Shown here: piece by piece, positions 1 to 13,300 of the stretch
Layout of the letters: the number at the start of each line of letters is the position of its first letter
How positions within the stretch are numbered: the stretch's first letter is position 1
DNA from: Strigamia acuminata
Lineage: Eukaryota; Arthropoda; Chilopoda; Geophilomorpha; Linotaeniidae
Reading direction: 5' to 3'
Length of the DNA stretch: 64,000 nt
Assembly: GCA_949358305.1 (NCBI GenBank)
Contig: CASHSZ010000121.1
Span: forward strand, 22,501-86,500
Program-made: the position numbers and the translations under genes
Notes under the pieces: generated by a model
Databases searched by the model: none
What the model saw: the letters and a program-made list of their open reading frames with translations, nothing else
What the model was told of the DNA's origin: nothing

Positions 1-98
1 TTCGTCGACATCGAACTCGGTTCAAACCCGACTCGCATTTTCACCGACTCGTTTATTCGCCTATTTGTTTATCTATTTATTCGTTTAGACGCGACGGC

Positions 99-644
99 AT
101 GTCCCTCGCGCCCGAGAACGAGCCGCGAGGCGGCATCCAATTGATAATCGGGCCCATGTTCGCGGGGAAAACGACGGAGCTCCTGAGGCGCCTCGAAGGG
201 AGAAAGGCGCTGCTATTGAAGCCGAAGATCGACGATCGCCACGGTTCATCGGAAGTCGTCACCCACCCCGGAGTCTCGAGAGCGGCGCGCGTGATCGGGG
301 ACTTGGCGGAAGCTCGAGAACAGTCGGAAAAGTTCGAAACCATCGGCATCGACGAGGGTCAATTTTTCGACGACCTGGTCCCGTTCTGTCAAGAAATGGC
401 GGAGAAAGGGAAGACCGTGATAGTCGCGGCCCTCGACGGGGACTTTAAACGAAACCCGTTCGGACACGTGTGCGAATTGCTGCCGAAGTCGGAGCACGTC
501 GTGAAACTCGAGGCGACGTGCTACCGGTGCCGAAGGGAAGCGGCGTTCACGAAGCGGACGTCGGGCGAAGAGGACGTTGTAGTGATCGGGGGCGCCGACA
601 AATACGTTCCGACATGTCGCGCGTGTTTCGCGGCGCGGCCATAG
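99..644 (+). CDS. tk: Thymidine kinase, TK1 (type II) family, intronless
   Basis: Phosphorylates thymidine to dTMP in the salvage pathway, normally in the cytosol. The 181-residue frame shows the family's parts in order: a P-loop GPMFAGKTT at residues 18-26, the catalytic DEGQFF motif (E86 is the likely base), and a structural zinc site from C141/C144 (CYRC) and C173/C176 (CRAC) flanking the GGADKY lasso that closes over the base. The length is close to the compact form of this family, without the C-terminal regulatory tail of vertebrate cytosolic TK1. The start is the first ATG after an AT-rich stretch. It is a single exon, while nearly every other gene here is split, so a viral or retroposed origin is possible. 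It lies outside the left arm, which begins near 993. Family assignment is secure; host versus viral origin is inference. Confidence 0.93.
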   Translation: MSLAPENEPRGGIQLIIGPMFAGKTTELLRRLEGRKALLLKPKIDDRHGSSEVVTHPGVSRAARVIGDLAEAREQSEKFETIGIDEGQFFDDLVPFCQEMAEKGKTVIVAALDGDFKRNPFGHVCELLPKSEHVVKLEATCYRCRREAAFTKRTSGEEDVVVIGGADKYVPTCRACFAARP

Positions 645-1201
645 ACCGACCGATCGAATCGAAGAATTTGTCACCGTCATCGCCGCCATTCGTTTAAAGT
701 TACGCATTTTATTTTATTTTTGATTTTTTGTACAGCTCGGGAAACGACAAACCGAATAAAAATCTACAAAACGGAGAAAGACGAGAGAAACGAGTTTATT
801 TATTTTTAAAGCCCGTGAAAACAGTGTTGTGGACCTGCGCGCTGCACGATGCGCATGAGCACACGAGACTCGGACAATTTTCATCGAGAAGCGCAACGTT
901 GGATCGTTCACTCGCCGGATACTCGCTCGTTCAAAACACCAATTAGCCGGCACGTTCGCCGTTAGAAGCATTGGCCACGTGGACAGATCGGACGCTCGGA
1001 GGTAACTCGGTTTAACCTTCCTTACTTTATTTTTTGTTTGTTTGTTTGTTTGTTTGTTTGTTTGTTTGTTTGTTTGTTTGTTCGTTTTTTCCCTCGAGCA
1101 TTCGTCCGGGTCGTTCGCGCGGCCATTGTTTCGTTATTTTTTTTTGTCTTTGTCTTTGTTTTTGTTTGTTTGTTTTTGTTTGTTTGTTTGTTTGTTTGTT
1201 T

Positions 1202-1242
<41 letters not shown>

Positions 1243-1333
1243 CCGTTCATTCATTCATTCATTCATTCATTCATTCATTCATTCATTTATTTATTTATTT
1301 ATTTATTTCTTTATTTACAATACTAATAGACGA
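645..1333. other. Intergenic stretch holding the outer palindrome boundary and microsatellites
   Basis: No convincing gene is seen. AT-rich sequence follows the TK stop. At about 993 begins the sequence whose reverse complement closes the window at 64000. From about 1034 onward it is simple repeat: TTTG units at 1034-1081 and 1160-1204, a T run of about 38 at 1205-1242, then TTCA and TTTA units to 1310. Long Phe/Leu/Cys-rich reading frames across this stretch are repeat artefacts. Confidence 0.75.
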
Positions 1334-1968
1334 ATGGAAGAAAAAAGAACGCCCACCGCTCGTACGCGGCGCGTCAGGTTTCTGAGGCTTGGTGGGTGGG
1401 ACCTCGCGAAGGCCGGCGGATTCGACGAGCCCGAGTGCGGAAAGAAAACCAACGATCCCACGAAGATCAAGAGGGTCCGTACCGCGTCCCGACATTTTTC
1501 AATCCGGTTCAATTTGTTTATTTTATTTTATTTTATTTTATTTTATTTTTTTCTTCCAGTCGCGTCGAGGGGGCGCGTCAGCGCGACCGCTGCCGCCGCC
1601 ATTGCCGTCACGGTCGGGCGAAAAGAAGAGCGAGGGTGCGGCGCCGGAGACGACCGTCGAGGGGGTGGTGGCGAGGACGGAGGAGATGCTGAAAGCGATG
1701 CTGGAGAGACTGGAGAAGCGATTCGAGAGCATGTTCAAGAGAGTGGAGGAGAAATTCGAGAGGATGCTGGAGGGAAATGCAGGGGAGGTTGCTGGAAGCG
1801 GCGGAGCGGGTGGAGACGGTGGAGCCGTTGGAGCCGGTGGAGCCGGTGGAGATGGTGGACGATGACACGGACCCGATGGCGGACGACTATGCGGACGAGA
1901 CCGAGGGCGACGAGGGGGCGGCCGACGGCGGCGGTGGCGACGACGGAAATTCTTCGATCGAATATTGA
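1334..1968 (+). pseudogene. Coiled-coil/acidic-tail protein gene, left copy, frameshifted
   Basis: The two-exon model is 1334-1474 (47 codons starting MEEKRTP) joined to 1560-1968. The donor is AGG|gtccgt and the acceptor is cttccag after a TTTTA-repeat intron. Exon 2 encodes a Pro-rich linker and then a heptad-patterned helix with leucines, methionines, Glu and Arg (EEMLKAMLERLEKRFES). One extra G at 1772-1774 breaks the frame just after the helix, compared with the intact right copy at 63069-63720. The remaining acidic tail, ending SSIEY, is therefore read only after the shift. The left copy also has about two Val-Glu-Pro units where the right has five. I recognise no family. An assembly or homopolymer error at the G run is the alternative to a true pseudogene. 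Confidence 0.72.
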
Positions 1969-2156
1969 GGGTGGCGGCCGAGAGAATTTTATTCGTTTAT
2001 TTATTTATTTATTTATTTATTTATCTACTTGTTCATTTATTTGTCTGTTCATTCCCCGTGTGAACTGTGGACAGGTGTTCCGCGGTATCATATTATTATT
2101 ATTATTATTTTTTTTTTTCCCCCTCGTTGCATATTTGAGGCCAAAAAATAAAATGC

Positions 2157-2195
<39 letters not shown>

Positions 2196-2376
2196 TTGTT
2201 CGTTTTTATATTTGTTTATACATTCTTTATACATCGTTTATACATTTGCACATTAAAACATTAAAAAAAAAACTAAAAATTTTAAAGAAACATTGAAAGA
2301 CGACCGAAAAATTGACAAATTAACAAATTGAAAAATTGAAAAATGGAACGAGGAGCGATGGTGGTGGTGGCGGCGG
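1969..2376. other. Noncoding spacer between convergent genes
   Basis: Holds TTTA repeats (1988-2025), ATT repeats and a T run (2090-2118), and an A run of about 35 (2159-2193). AATAAA-like strings here could serve as the 3' ends of the two convergent genes. No gene is seen. Confidence 0.6.
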
Positions 2377-3109
2377 TTACATCGTTGAGCTCCTGGCGCG
2401 GCAACGACGGAGTCCTCGCGCGCTCGCCTCTACCGCCGTCGCGGCCTCGTCGACGGCGATGGTGGCTGCCTCAGCCGCCCCGACCGCACCGGCCGCCGTG
2501 ACGACGGCGTCGACCGCCTCCTCGTTGCCCGTCGTGGCCGCGACCACCGCTACGGCCGCCGCGACCGAGCTGAAGGCCGCGCGGGTCGCCCACGTGGCCA
2601 GGCGGGCCGCCACGACCACCGACGTCGTGCCCACCGCCATGGCCACCTCTGGAACGGGAAACTCGAGGGCGCGGGCGACGCCCTCGGCCGCCCTGCACGC
2701 CGCGGCGGAGCGACCGGCCGCATCCACCGCCGCGCCGATCACCTCCATGTCCGGCGTGATGGGTGGCGGTGGAATTCTAAAAAAAAAAAAAAAAAAAAAA
2801 AACCAAAAGAAATTAAAATAAATAAATAAATCAAGTAATTGATCGATCACGGTACTCACGGGTAGCCGCGGGCCGCGCGACCGGCCCATCGGGACGCCCT
2901 GCCCCGTCCCGCGCCCAGGTTCCACTCGACCATGGAGCGTGGCAGCGGCGGCGGCTGTGGAATCCTTAGAAAAAAAAAATAAAGATAAAAGAAAGTCGGT
3001 CGGTTGGCTGGTCGATTAACCAACTAGCTAACCGACTGACTGACTGACTGACTGACTAACTAAACGGTCGCGAAACTTACGAAGGGTGGTCGCGGCGATG
3101 TCCCGACAT
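2377..3109 (-). CDS. Ala-rich helical protein of unknown function, left copy (three exons)
   Basis: Exons on the minus strand are 3081-3109, 2860-2964 and 2377-2776, total 534 nt for 177 residues. The donors are gtaagt and gtgagt; the acceptors are ctaag and ttttag. The protein begins MSGHRRDHPS, then has two similar modules opening IPPPP (IPPPPPLPRSM and IPPPPITPDM), a long Ala/Val-rich, amphipathic-looking region and a basic C-terminus. The frame was chosen because nearly all third positions are G or C; the overlapping RGG-rich frame lacks this bias. The left/right difference near 2474 is silent in this frame (GCC to GCT) but would create a stop in the RGG frame. No signal peptide is evident. 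The long hydrophobic Ala/Val stretch might associate with membranes. No family recognised. Confidence 0.62.
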
Positions 3110-3960
3110 GTCGGCGGCGGCGATGAGGATGTTGACGGGGAAAAAAAAAATGGACGAACGAATGGAGTGGCTAGATTTAAATAATAAACAAACAAACGGG
3201 TGAGCGAACGAACGAATGAACGAACGTACGAAAGAGAAAATTCGCCGATCGGACCGAACCGAACCGAACCGAACCGAACCGAACCGAACCGAACCAAACC
3301 AATCAATTAATCCCGGTCGCGCGTCGGCGGCCGAGAAACGGGAGGACGCGTGTCGATCGGTCGAGTTGGTTTCGGTCCGACCCGACCCGATCCGATTGAC
3401 GATCTCGCTTACCTTTCTCGGCAGGAGCGACGAAAGGGGAGACGAAGAAGCCAGTAGGTCGATCAACGAGTGGGGATGAGAGGGATACGGACGAGCGTGA
3501 CGCGAGCGCGACATCCGGTGGCGAAAATTGGAAAATGCGGCCGCTGAGAATGGGCGAGTGGGTTCTCAGACGCCCTCCCGACACATCGCGGATAAGGTGA
3601 TGCGAAGGGTTTTCTTTCTTTTTTTTTTTTTTTTTTTTTTTTCTTTTTTTTTTCCTTTCACCCGACCGCCACACGAGACGGTGGCGACGATGATCGACGG
3701 GGGGGGGGGAGAAAAATTGAATAAAATTGAAAATTAAAAAATAAAAAATAAAACAAAATAAAACAAAATAAATAAAAATAAAAATAAAAATAAAAACAAA
3801 AGGAGAACCGAATCTTTCGACTCTCCCCCACCCCCTCGCAACCCCGCGGGAAAGTGTTCATCATCACCATCTCGAAATAATAAGAGACCAAACTGGAACG
3901 GCACAATATTTGGCAATATCAACTGAAATGCTGTGGAATGCGTGTTTGACAATACAGCTT
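3110..3960. other. Noncoding spacer with simple repeats
   Basis: Contains CGAAC/GAACC short tandem repeats (about 3190-3300), a pyrimidine run (3617-3658), and AAATA repeats (3725-3800). Minus-strand 3413-3514 could be an upstream exon (34 codons, ending at a gtaagc donor). Its codon bias is weak, and the left arm lacks the tcag acceptor that the right arm has before the next exon, so I do not call it. Confidence 0.5.
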
Positions 3961-5040
3961 TGTCGGAAATGAAAAGTCGGCGGGAGCGGGACTCGAACTC
4001 TCGGTCACCAACTCCGTGCGGCAGGTCACCCTGCCCGCTCGGCCACCCGGGCCCGAAGATAAACCGTCCTCGTGGCCGTCTAGAATTTCGTCGCTTCGAA
4101 TTTCTTCCTTTTCTGTTTTAACCCAACTCGACTCGGCAGCCCCGTTCGAATCTCGGGGAGGAAAAAACAAAAAAAAAAAGAAAAGAGAAAAAAAGAAAAG
4201 AAGAGAAGAGAAGAGAAAAAGAATAGAAATAAAAACAAAAATATGAACGAAAAAAATAAAAACAAAAGGAGAGCCGAATCTTCCGACTTCCCCCCACCCT
4301 CTCGCAACCTCGCGAGAGAGTGTGCCTCACTATCTGAAGAGAAAGAATGGCGCACAACCGTGCAATAGACTCGACAATGTTAAGATAGATATGAGTGTTT
4401 CTGTGATACAGTTTTTGCCAGAAATGAAAAATTGGCGGGAAGCGGGACTCGAACCCTCGGTCACCAGCTCCGTGCGGCAGGTCACCCTGCCCGCTCGGCC
4501 ACCCGGGGCCGAAGATAAACCGCCCTCGTAGCCGTCTAGAACCGTCGCTTCGAATTTCTTCCTTTTCTGTTTTAGCCCAACTTAACTTAACTCGGCAGTT
4601 CTGTTCGAATCTCGGAAAAAAAGAAAAGAAAAGAAAAGAAAAAGAATAAAAATAAAAACAAATATATGTATGTAAACGAAAAAAATAAAATAAAATAAAA
4701 TAAAATAAATAAATAAATAAAAGGAGAGCCGAATCTTTCGACTCCCCCCCCACCCTCCCGCAACCCCGCGGGAGAGTGTTCATCATCACCATCTGAAGAG
4801 AACTAATAAGTATGGACGAACGAACTGGAACGGGGCAATATCAATCGAAACCCCAGGAATGCGTATTTGTTTGACAATACAGTTTTTGCCAGAAATGAAA
4901 AATCGGCGGGAAGCGGGACTCGAACCCTCGGTCACCAGCTCCGTGCGGCAGGTCACCCTGCCCGCTCGGCCACTCGGGGCCGATGATAAAGCGCCGCCAA
5001 TTTCAACGACAACGTTCGCCGTCGTTACCATTCATTCTCG
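3960..5040 (-). repeat. Cluster of three tRNA-derived SINE-like units
   Basis: tRNA-like heads lie at about 3976-4057, 4433-4515 and 4903-4985 on the minus strand. Each has a pol III A box (TGGCCGAGCGGG) and a B box (GTTCGAGTCC). Each head is followed by a unit-specific body of about 100 bp, a G-run hairpin block (about 4285-4320 and 4740-4775) and an AAATA/AAAAG-rich tail, giving a spacing of about 450 bp. The acceptor-stem halves do not pair well, so these are tRNA-derived repeats rather than tRNA genes. The right arm has two units here, the innermost being a hybrid of the second and third left units. Confidence 0.72.
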
Positions 5041-5281
5041 CCGTTGTTAATCGTCGTTAATTAGTTACCGGTTATTAATTATTTTTTGTTTAATAATAAT
5101 TATTATTATTATTACTATTATTTATTTGTTTGTTTGTTTGTTTGTTCATTTTTTTTTTATTTTTTTCGTGTCGTCAGCTGACTGGCTGGCTGACGGACTG
5201 ACAGGCAGGCAGACAGACAGTCGCATTCCGACCACGCCATAGGTTTTTTTTTTCTCCGACGCCATTTTTTTTTTTTTACGG

Positions 5282-6913
<1,632 letters not shown>

Positions 6914-7241
6914 TTGATTGGTTGGCCGATCGAGCTAATTAATTCACACGTTTTCGTTTCACTTGTCTGTTTTTGTTCGTTTTTATTGATTTGTTCGTTT
7001 GTTTTCTTTTTTTTCTTTTTCTTTGTCGGCATCGACAATACGTCGTCATTGTTGCCTTTGTTAATAAATAATAAAATTAACTTACAAAAAAAATGGAATA
7101 AATGAATAAATAAATAAATAAGCAAAACAAACAAAACTACTCCGCCGCGTTCTGGCAAATGGAGGAATGAAATAAAACAAAATTAACCGGCCGGTTGGCC
7201 GCCCGAGCGTCGGCGCGCGCTCGGTCGTGGAAACGTCGCGG
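6914..7241. other. Intergenic spacer between convergent genes
   Basis: AT-rich with TTTG/TTTC and AAATA repeats and several AATAAA strings usable as 3'-end signals by either gene. No gene is seen. Confidence 0.6.
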
Positions 7242-7950
7242 TCACTTGTCCGCGCCGGCCACGTGGATCTGAAAACAATCGCGACCGTGTTTCGGCCGGC
7301 ACAGGTTGATTTCGCAGGGGACGCACCACCAACTGCTCTCGTGCCGTTCCTTGCGGCGCACGTAACACACCTTGCACCGCTTGCTCTTGGACGTGTGTTC
7401 GAGCCGGTGGACGACGGGTCCGCCGGGCGCGGGGGCCGCGCCCGGCACGGCCCCCTCCCGTCGAGACACGAGTTGGGTGGCGAGCGCTCTCCTGAACTGC
7501 AGCTGCGATCGGCCGCCTCGCGCGCCCGAGGTCGCCTCGAGCATATTGATTCGGGCGTTGACGCACACTGGAAGAAGAGAAGAGAAGAGAAGCGAGAATT
7601 AATTAGCGACGGATTAATCGGTGGCAAACGGCGCCCCGCTCACCTTGGTTCAGCTTGTGGAAGAAGAAGTACCGGTGCCAGTACGGGGAACGGCGCCCGA
7701 TGCGGAACGAGGAGACCAGCCTGTTCAGCACGTCCACCCAGTGGAAATTGCGCGTGTACGAAAGCGCGGGCGCCGGGCAACGGACGTCCACCCTGTTGCC
7801 GCCGATGCGACGGGAGACGTGCCCGGGCGCCGCCAACGGGTCGACGTTCGTGCTGAGCAGACTCACGGTCGTCGTGTCCCTCCACCAGGTAAGCAACAGT
7901 CGGCCACTCTGACGATGCAGGAAATCGCCTATGAATAAAAAAGAAGTGAA

Positions 7951-8082
<132 letters not shown>

Positions 8083-8899
8083 GCCGACGATGCGAAGAGC
8101 GAGCGGGCGGTTTACCTCTCGCGTTGGCTCGGTACCGCTTGGGGTCCGGGAGGTCGGGCGGCATTTGGGCCGCGTTGGACCGCAGCGTCCCGACGGCCAT
8201 TGTGTTGTGGCGGGCAAAGAGGTGCTCGAACAGCACGGCGGACGTGAATCGATTGTCGCACGCAATCGTGTGCCCTTTGCCGAGGTAGTGCCTGGCGACG
8301 TAGACGACGATGCGTCCGATGATGCTGCCCGGGTACCTGGAAACGAAAAAAAGAGAAAAGAAAAAGAAGGAATTGTGAGAACGAAGGAGAGAAACAGCGA
8401 CGACGAAGTGACTCACTCTGGCTCCGGCTCCTCGTCCGGGTCGAAGAACATTTTGGCGCGTTTGCCGATGTGCGCCTCGTCGTTCAGCACGTAGGCGGTG
8501 CCCGCGTCGCATAGTGTGAACAACTCGAAGCCCCATTTGATGGGCTTGGCCGGTTGACGGACCTGGGAAGAACGTTAAAGAAAGAAAGAAAGAAAGAAAG
8601 AACGAACGTTAGAGAAAAACGAGATCGGAGGGCGACCCCCGCACGCACCTTCATCTCCGATCGACCCCGGTAGGCGATCATCGATTCGTCGACGCAGAGA
8701 GTTTGGCTGGGCTCGCGGCACGCGCGAAAGCGCTTGTTCACCAGATCGGCGAACAAACGGACTTTCGTCGTGCCGTCGTCTCGTTCGCGTTCCTTCAAGA
8801 ACGCCGCCCTCTCTCCCGTCGTGCTGCCGCCGTCGGAGCCGGCCGCCGACCCGCCAACGCGCAGCCGCTGGTACGACGGCTGCGTGCTGTAGTGGAGAT

Positions 8900-9427
8900 T
8901 GTTGGTCAAAAGACCATTTTGTATCGATGAATACATTTGTTATTTCCTAGTTTTCCCTTTGTGTTTAGGTATACAGCGCATCTTTGTTATTATTTAATTG
9001 ATTTCGATGTTACCATTCGTTTTGCGCTGTCCCGTATGTAATTCCATACTCCTGTACCTTTTAGACTATGATTTGTTCTCCAATTCAATGATTTGTTCAC
9101 ACCTAATGTTAATTTCCGGCACCAGGGTGCCCTTATCACTGTATCCATAAATCCAAGATGGCGCGATCCTTTGATTCCAGCTCCTTGGATATTTTCCACC
9201 TGTTTTGTAATGTATATTTCGTTTTATAAAGTGTTTTATATATTTTTGACATTGTGTTGGGTCTATTCATTGCTTTAGAGCAGCCCACAGTGCGTATAAG
9301 CGACCTTACGTCGCGCACTTTGTTTGCAAGCGATACGGATCGTATCGCCGCCGTCCGCGCGTGTAGCGCGGCTCCAAACACGCTTCCAATCGGTGATAAC
9401 CGATATTTTGCGCATTCTCTGTCTACA
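8900..9427 (+). repeat. 5' LTR of the copia element
   Basis: 528 bp with TG...CA termini, containing a TATAAA-type box near 9224 (gttttataaagtg) and no substitutions seen against the 3' LTR. Confidence 0.95.
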
Positions 9428-9428
9428 T

Positions 9429-9446
9429 TGGTAGCAGAGGATGGTT
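9429..9446 (+). promoter_or_regulatory. Primer-binding site (initiator Met tRNA)
   Basis: TGGTAGCAGAGGATGGTT starts one base after the LTR. It is the full 18-base complement of the 3' end of animal initiator Met tRNA, including CCA. Plant-type initiator tRNA would give a different sequence, so this hints at an animal host. Confidence 0.88.
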
Positions 9447-10328
9447 GTTGGTTAAACAACCACTCCATTCGCCTAATTTATCGACGTTTTTTTCGCGAAA
9501 TTCGCGAATTTGCGCCGATATTTTTATTTTCAGATTTTCGGCGGCCATTTTGTCTCGATTTTCGTCTCGCCTGCGACGCCGACGTTTTATCGACGTTCAC
9601 AGACGACCAGGGTCGTCAATCACACCATTATTTGTCTAATTTTCTCCGAAATTCCGCGGGATTCGCGAATTTCGAGAGAAATTCTTTCTTTTTGCAGATT
9701 TCACGTCGATTTTCGCTTCGCCAACGTCGAAGCGACGTTTTTCAACGAGAAACGGATCGAATTCCGCTGTGTATACCCCGGCGTATGCACAGTATCGTCG
9801 ATCTATTATTTTCCGGACGAAGAGCCTCGATTTATCGAGAAGAAATTCGGATTTTTCAATCCGAATTTGCGCTTTTTCCAGTTTTTCGAGAAAACTGCGC
9901 CGTGCCTTCATTTGCACGAGGATCGCAACCGCGATCGATTCACCTATTTCTCCTTCTGTCGAAATACCATTGTTAATCTTAAGATAAATTTAAGGCTTTT
10001 GGGGGTTCCTTTAGAATCGTGTTTGCTCTTCGATCGAGTCCGATCACGCTTACACGTATTCTCCGGTTGTGCTTGTCGCGGTACAAGTGAGGTTTCCCGC
10101 GGCTCCAGGAAGCCGATCGGACCCTCTCAGACTGGCAACCGGAGGTTATTTGATTCCTTCAGAAGGAATTGCCCAATTTGTGGTTTTTCGCATCGAACAC
10201 CGAGGGAATCGTGCAGTGAAGTGCTCCGAATTGTGAAAAGTGCTCCAATCTCGTGCGACATTTCAGTGCCTCTCTCTGAGCCTGTGTGATTTTCGCGTTG
10301 TGTTACGCTCTTCGCGAATCGATCTACG

Positions 10329-13300
10329 ATGCAGAAAGCGGCCAACTCGAACAGCTTAATTCCGGTTCTCGGTGTCGACAATTATGAACAATGGCGATTG
10401 TCGATGCAATTTCTTTTGAAATCGGAAGGGCTCTGGAGGCACGTGACGGAGGACAAGGAAGCGGAACATATTGCCACGTTAACGCCCAAGGAATTGGACA
10501 GATTCATGATCAAGAAAGATAAAGCGTTAGGGCACATCTACATCCATGTGAGCCCCGCCAAGCATACTGTTTTGGAAACCTGTAACACGCCAAAGGAGGC
10601 GTGGGACAAGTTGGCGAAAACCTACGCGCCCAGCTCTAGAGCCCGTCAAGCGGCGATGCGCTGGGAGTTTCTCAGCCTCCAACTCCAACCTGGCGAAGAT
10701 ATGCCGGACTTCATTGCCCGCGTCGATAATTACGTGCGGCAACTAAGCGATGTCAACGAGATTATTAGCCCGGTTCACCACGCGTACCAGTATCTGAAGT
10801 GTCTGCCGCCCGAATATGCTCAGGCGACCTTCGCAATATACCATTGGCCAGACCCTCAGTTTACGCCGAAGGATGTCGCCGAACAATTGATTTCCGAGCA
10901 CATGCGGCTCAAATCCATCGGGTTACTCGGAACGAGCCAATCATCAGCTCACGCGTCTATGAAAGGACAATTCCGACCCCGAAATAAATCCGGACCTCGC
11001 GATATTTCGACGGTGAAATGTTTCAATTGTGATCAGCTCGGACATTACGCGAACCGATGTCCACGTCCGCCCCGTCAACAACAGGGTCAACCAGCGGCTT
11101 CACTGCAGCACCGATCGTCACGCAGCAAGAGTCGCAGGCGCAACAAGAACGCTGCCGCGAAGGCCAACAACGCGCGTCCCCGAGAAAGCTCGCATCCACA
11201 CCGAGAGGGGACATTTTTCGTCAATGCGCCGCAGCTTATCCAACGTCCAGTCGCTCATTTTATGCAATCCAATGAGTGGATTCTGGATTGCGGCACTACA
11301 GATCACGTTTCTCACGTGCGTGCAGGTTTCACTGAGTTTACCGATGTCATTCCATTCGACATCGAGTTGGGACAGGGAAAGTCCCAAGTCACGGGCAAAG
11401 GAACAGTTCGACTTCTTCTGGCGATCGATAAGACCCGATGCACCGTGAATTTGACCAATGTCCTTTACGCGCCGAATTTCGAGGCAAACTTGATTTCGGT
11501 CTCGAAGATAGACAAGGCACGACATCACATCCACATTTTCAACAGTGAGATACATGTTTATCAATCGGACATTCGCAGCCCACTCATCCGTGCAAAGGAG
11601 AGGGGCGGGTTATATTATGTGGACGGTTTGTGTACTACACCGACATTTGCGACGACGGTTTCTCCCACCGTACAACCGACGACTCCATCGCCACCTGCGC
11701 AAATGTACGTAACGACCGAGGAGGATTTCATTAAAATCCCCAAACCGAAAAGGGGAAAGGGCCAACAGCGAGAGATCACGGATTTTCGAATAGAAATGCC
11801 GATTGTTGAGACTTCGAAGCAAATTCTGAACCAACAAGCTCCTATTCCGACCAATCCGATACCTCCTCCTATCCCCACGCAAATCCACAATGACCTGACC
11901 GTTCCTCCTTCCTATGCGAGTGCTTTGCAGTCGATCCCGACAACCGTTCCAGCCCTAATTCCTCCTGCGATTCACAACGCAAATTCCTTTCCACCCCTCG
12001 GCAATCCGTCTCAACCGAGAAAGAAGGTCATCGCCAATCCAGCTTCCGTCAAGGACGCCACCGGCTTATGGCATAGCCGTCTTGGCCACCTTCATACGAA
12101 TGGAATGAAGCTGTTGGCCGCAAACGACCAAGTTTACGGAATGTCACCAGGGGAAGTGAGCAGGGAATTGGCCTGCAACGACTGCAGAATAGCCAAATCG
12201 ACAAAAGCTTCTCATAAGCCTGATCCGAATCCCTCGACTACGAAGCCTTTGGACCTTCTCCACATGGATATTTGGGGGCCAGCCCCTGTCCCATCATTTG
12301 GAGGAGCGCGCTTCGTCCTTACCGTCATTGACGACGCGACACGCTATTGCTGGATTATACCGCTAGCCCAGAAATCGCAGGTTTTCTCAACCTTTAAGGA
12401 CTTCGTCGCTCGAGTTGAGAGAATCCAGGACACGCAAATAAAAGCAATTCGGACTGATCGAGGCGGAGAATTTATGTCAAACGAGTTTCTCCGATATCTA
12501 CAAGACAAGGGCATCCAGGGTCAGCGAACAAATCCGTCATCACCACAGATGAACGGCACGGCCGAGCGCATAAACCGGACAATGGCTGACAACTTTCGGG
12601 CAGTCTTATCCGAAACCAAGTTGCCGGAGGCGCTCTGGGCCGAGCTCTCGGTCACGTTTGCCTACATCAAGAATCGGAGCCCTCATTCTCGACTTAATAA
12701 TCAGGTCCCATACATCCTTTGGCGACAGAGAGCCCTTTCGTTACGACATCTACGAAAAGTCGGTTCCAAGTGCTGGGTGCACTACACCGCACCAGGACGC
12801 AAGAAGCTGGATCCGCGGGCCTGGGAGGGATATTTAGTCGGCTACGCTTCAGGGACCCGTGGATACAGAATTTGGAACCCAACTGACAACCAAGTCTACG
12901 AATCTATTCACGTTAAGATCGATGAGCGGCAGTCGTATCGGAAATCCATCAAAATTTCGACGCAGCAGCCGCAACAATCGTTTACTGGTCCCGGACGGCA
13001 AACCGTTACATTTGATGATAACCTACATTACCATCAGTGGCCGAAGGGATCTGATTCCGAGGCGTCAGAACATTCTGCGAACGATTCCGAACGTGTGTCG
13101 ACGGCATCTGCTTCGATGCACACGCCTCTGGCTTTTCCGCACATCCACATACCACCACCGACAACTCCGGAACGGGCATTGCTGGATTTATGTGCGACAT
13201 TACCTCCAGGTTCTGCGTCTCTTCGTCAATCCCATCACATTTCGTACGAAGAAGAACGCGACACCGACCATGACATCCGAGAGATGGACGAATTGTCGAT

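Noticed and set aside
1034-2296. 420-residue plus-strand frame rich in Phe, Leu and Cys
   Set aside because: It reads through microsatellites, an intron and homopolymers; only 1334-1474 within it is retained as an exon.
3413-3514. Extra 5' exon of the left Ala-rich gene
   Set aside because: The acceptor AG before the next exon is tcaa on the left and codon bias is weak; a downstream ATG gives a complete gene in both arms.
3528-3737. Small frames around homopolymers in spacers (also at 23548-23775 and 33381-33754)
   Set aside because: Short, low-complexity, without codon bias, splice context or recognisable motifs. Conservation in the other arm is expected from the palindrome and is not evidence of coding.
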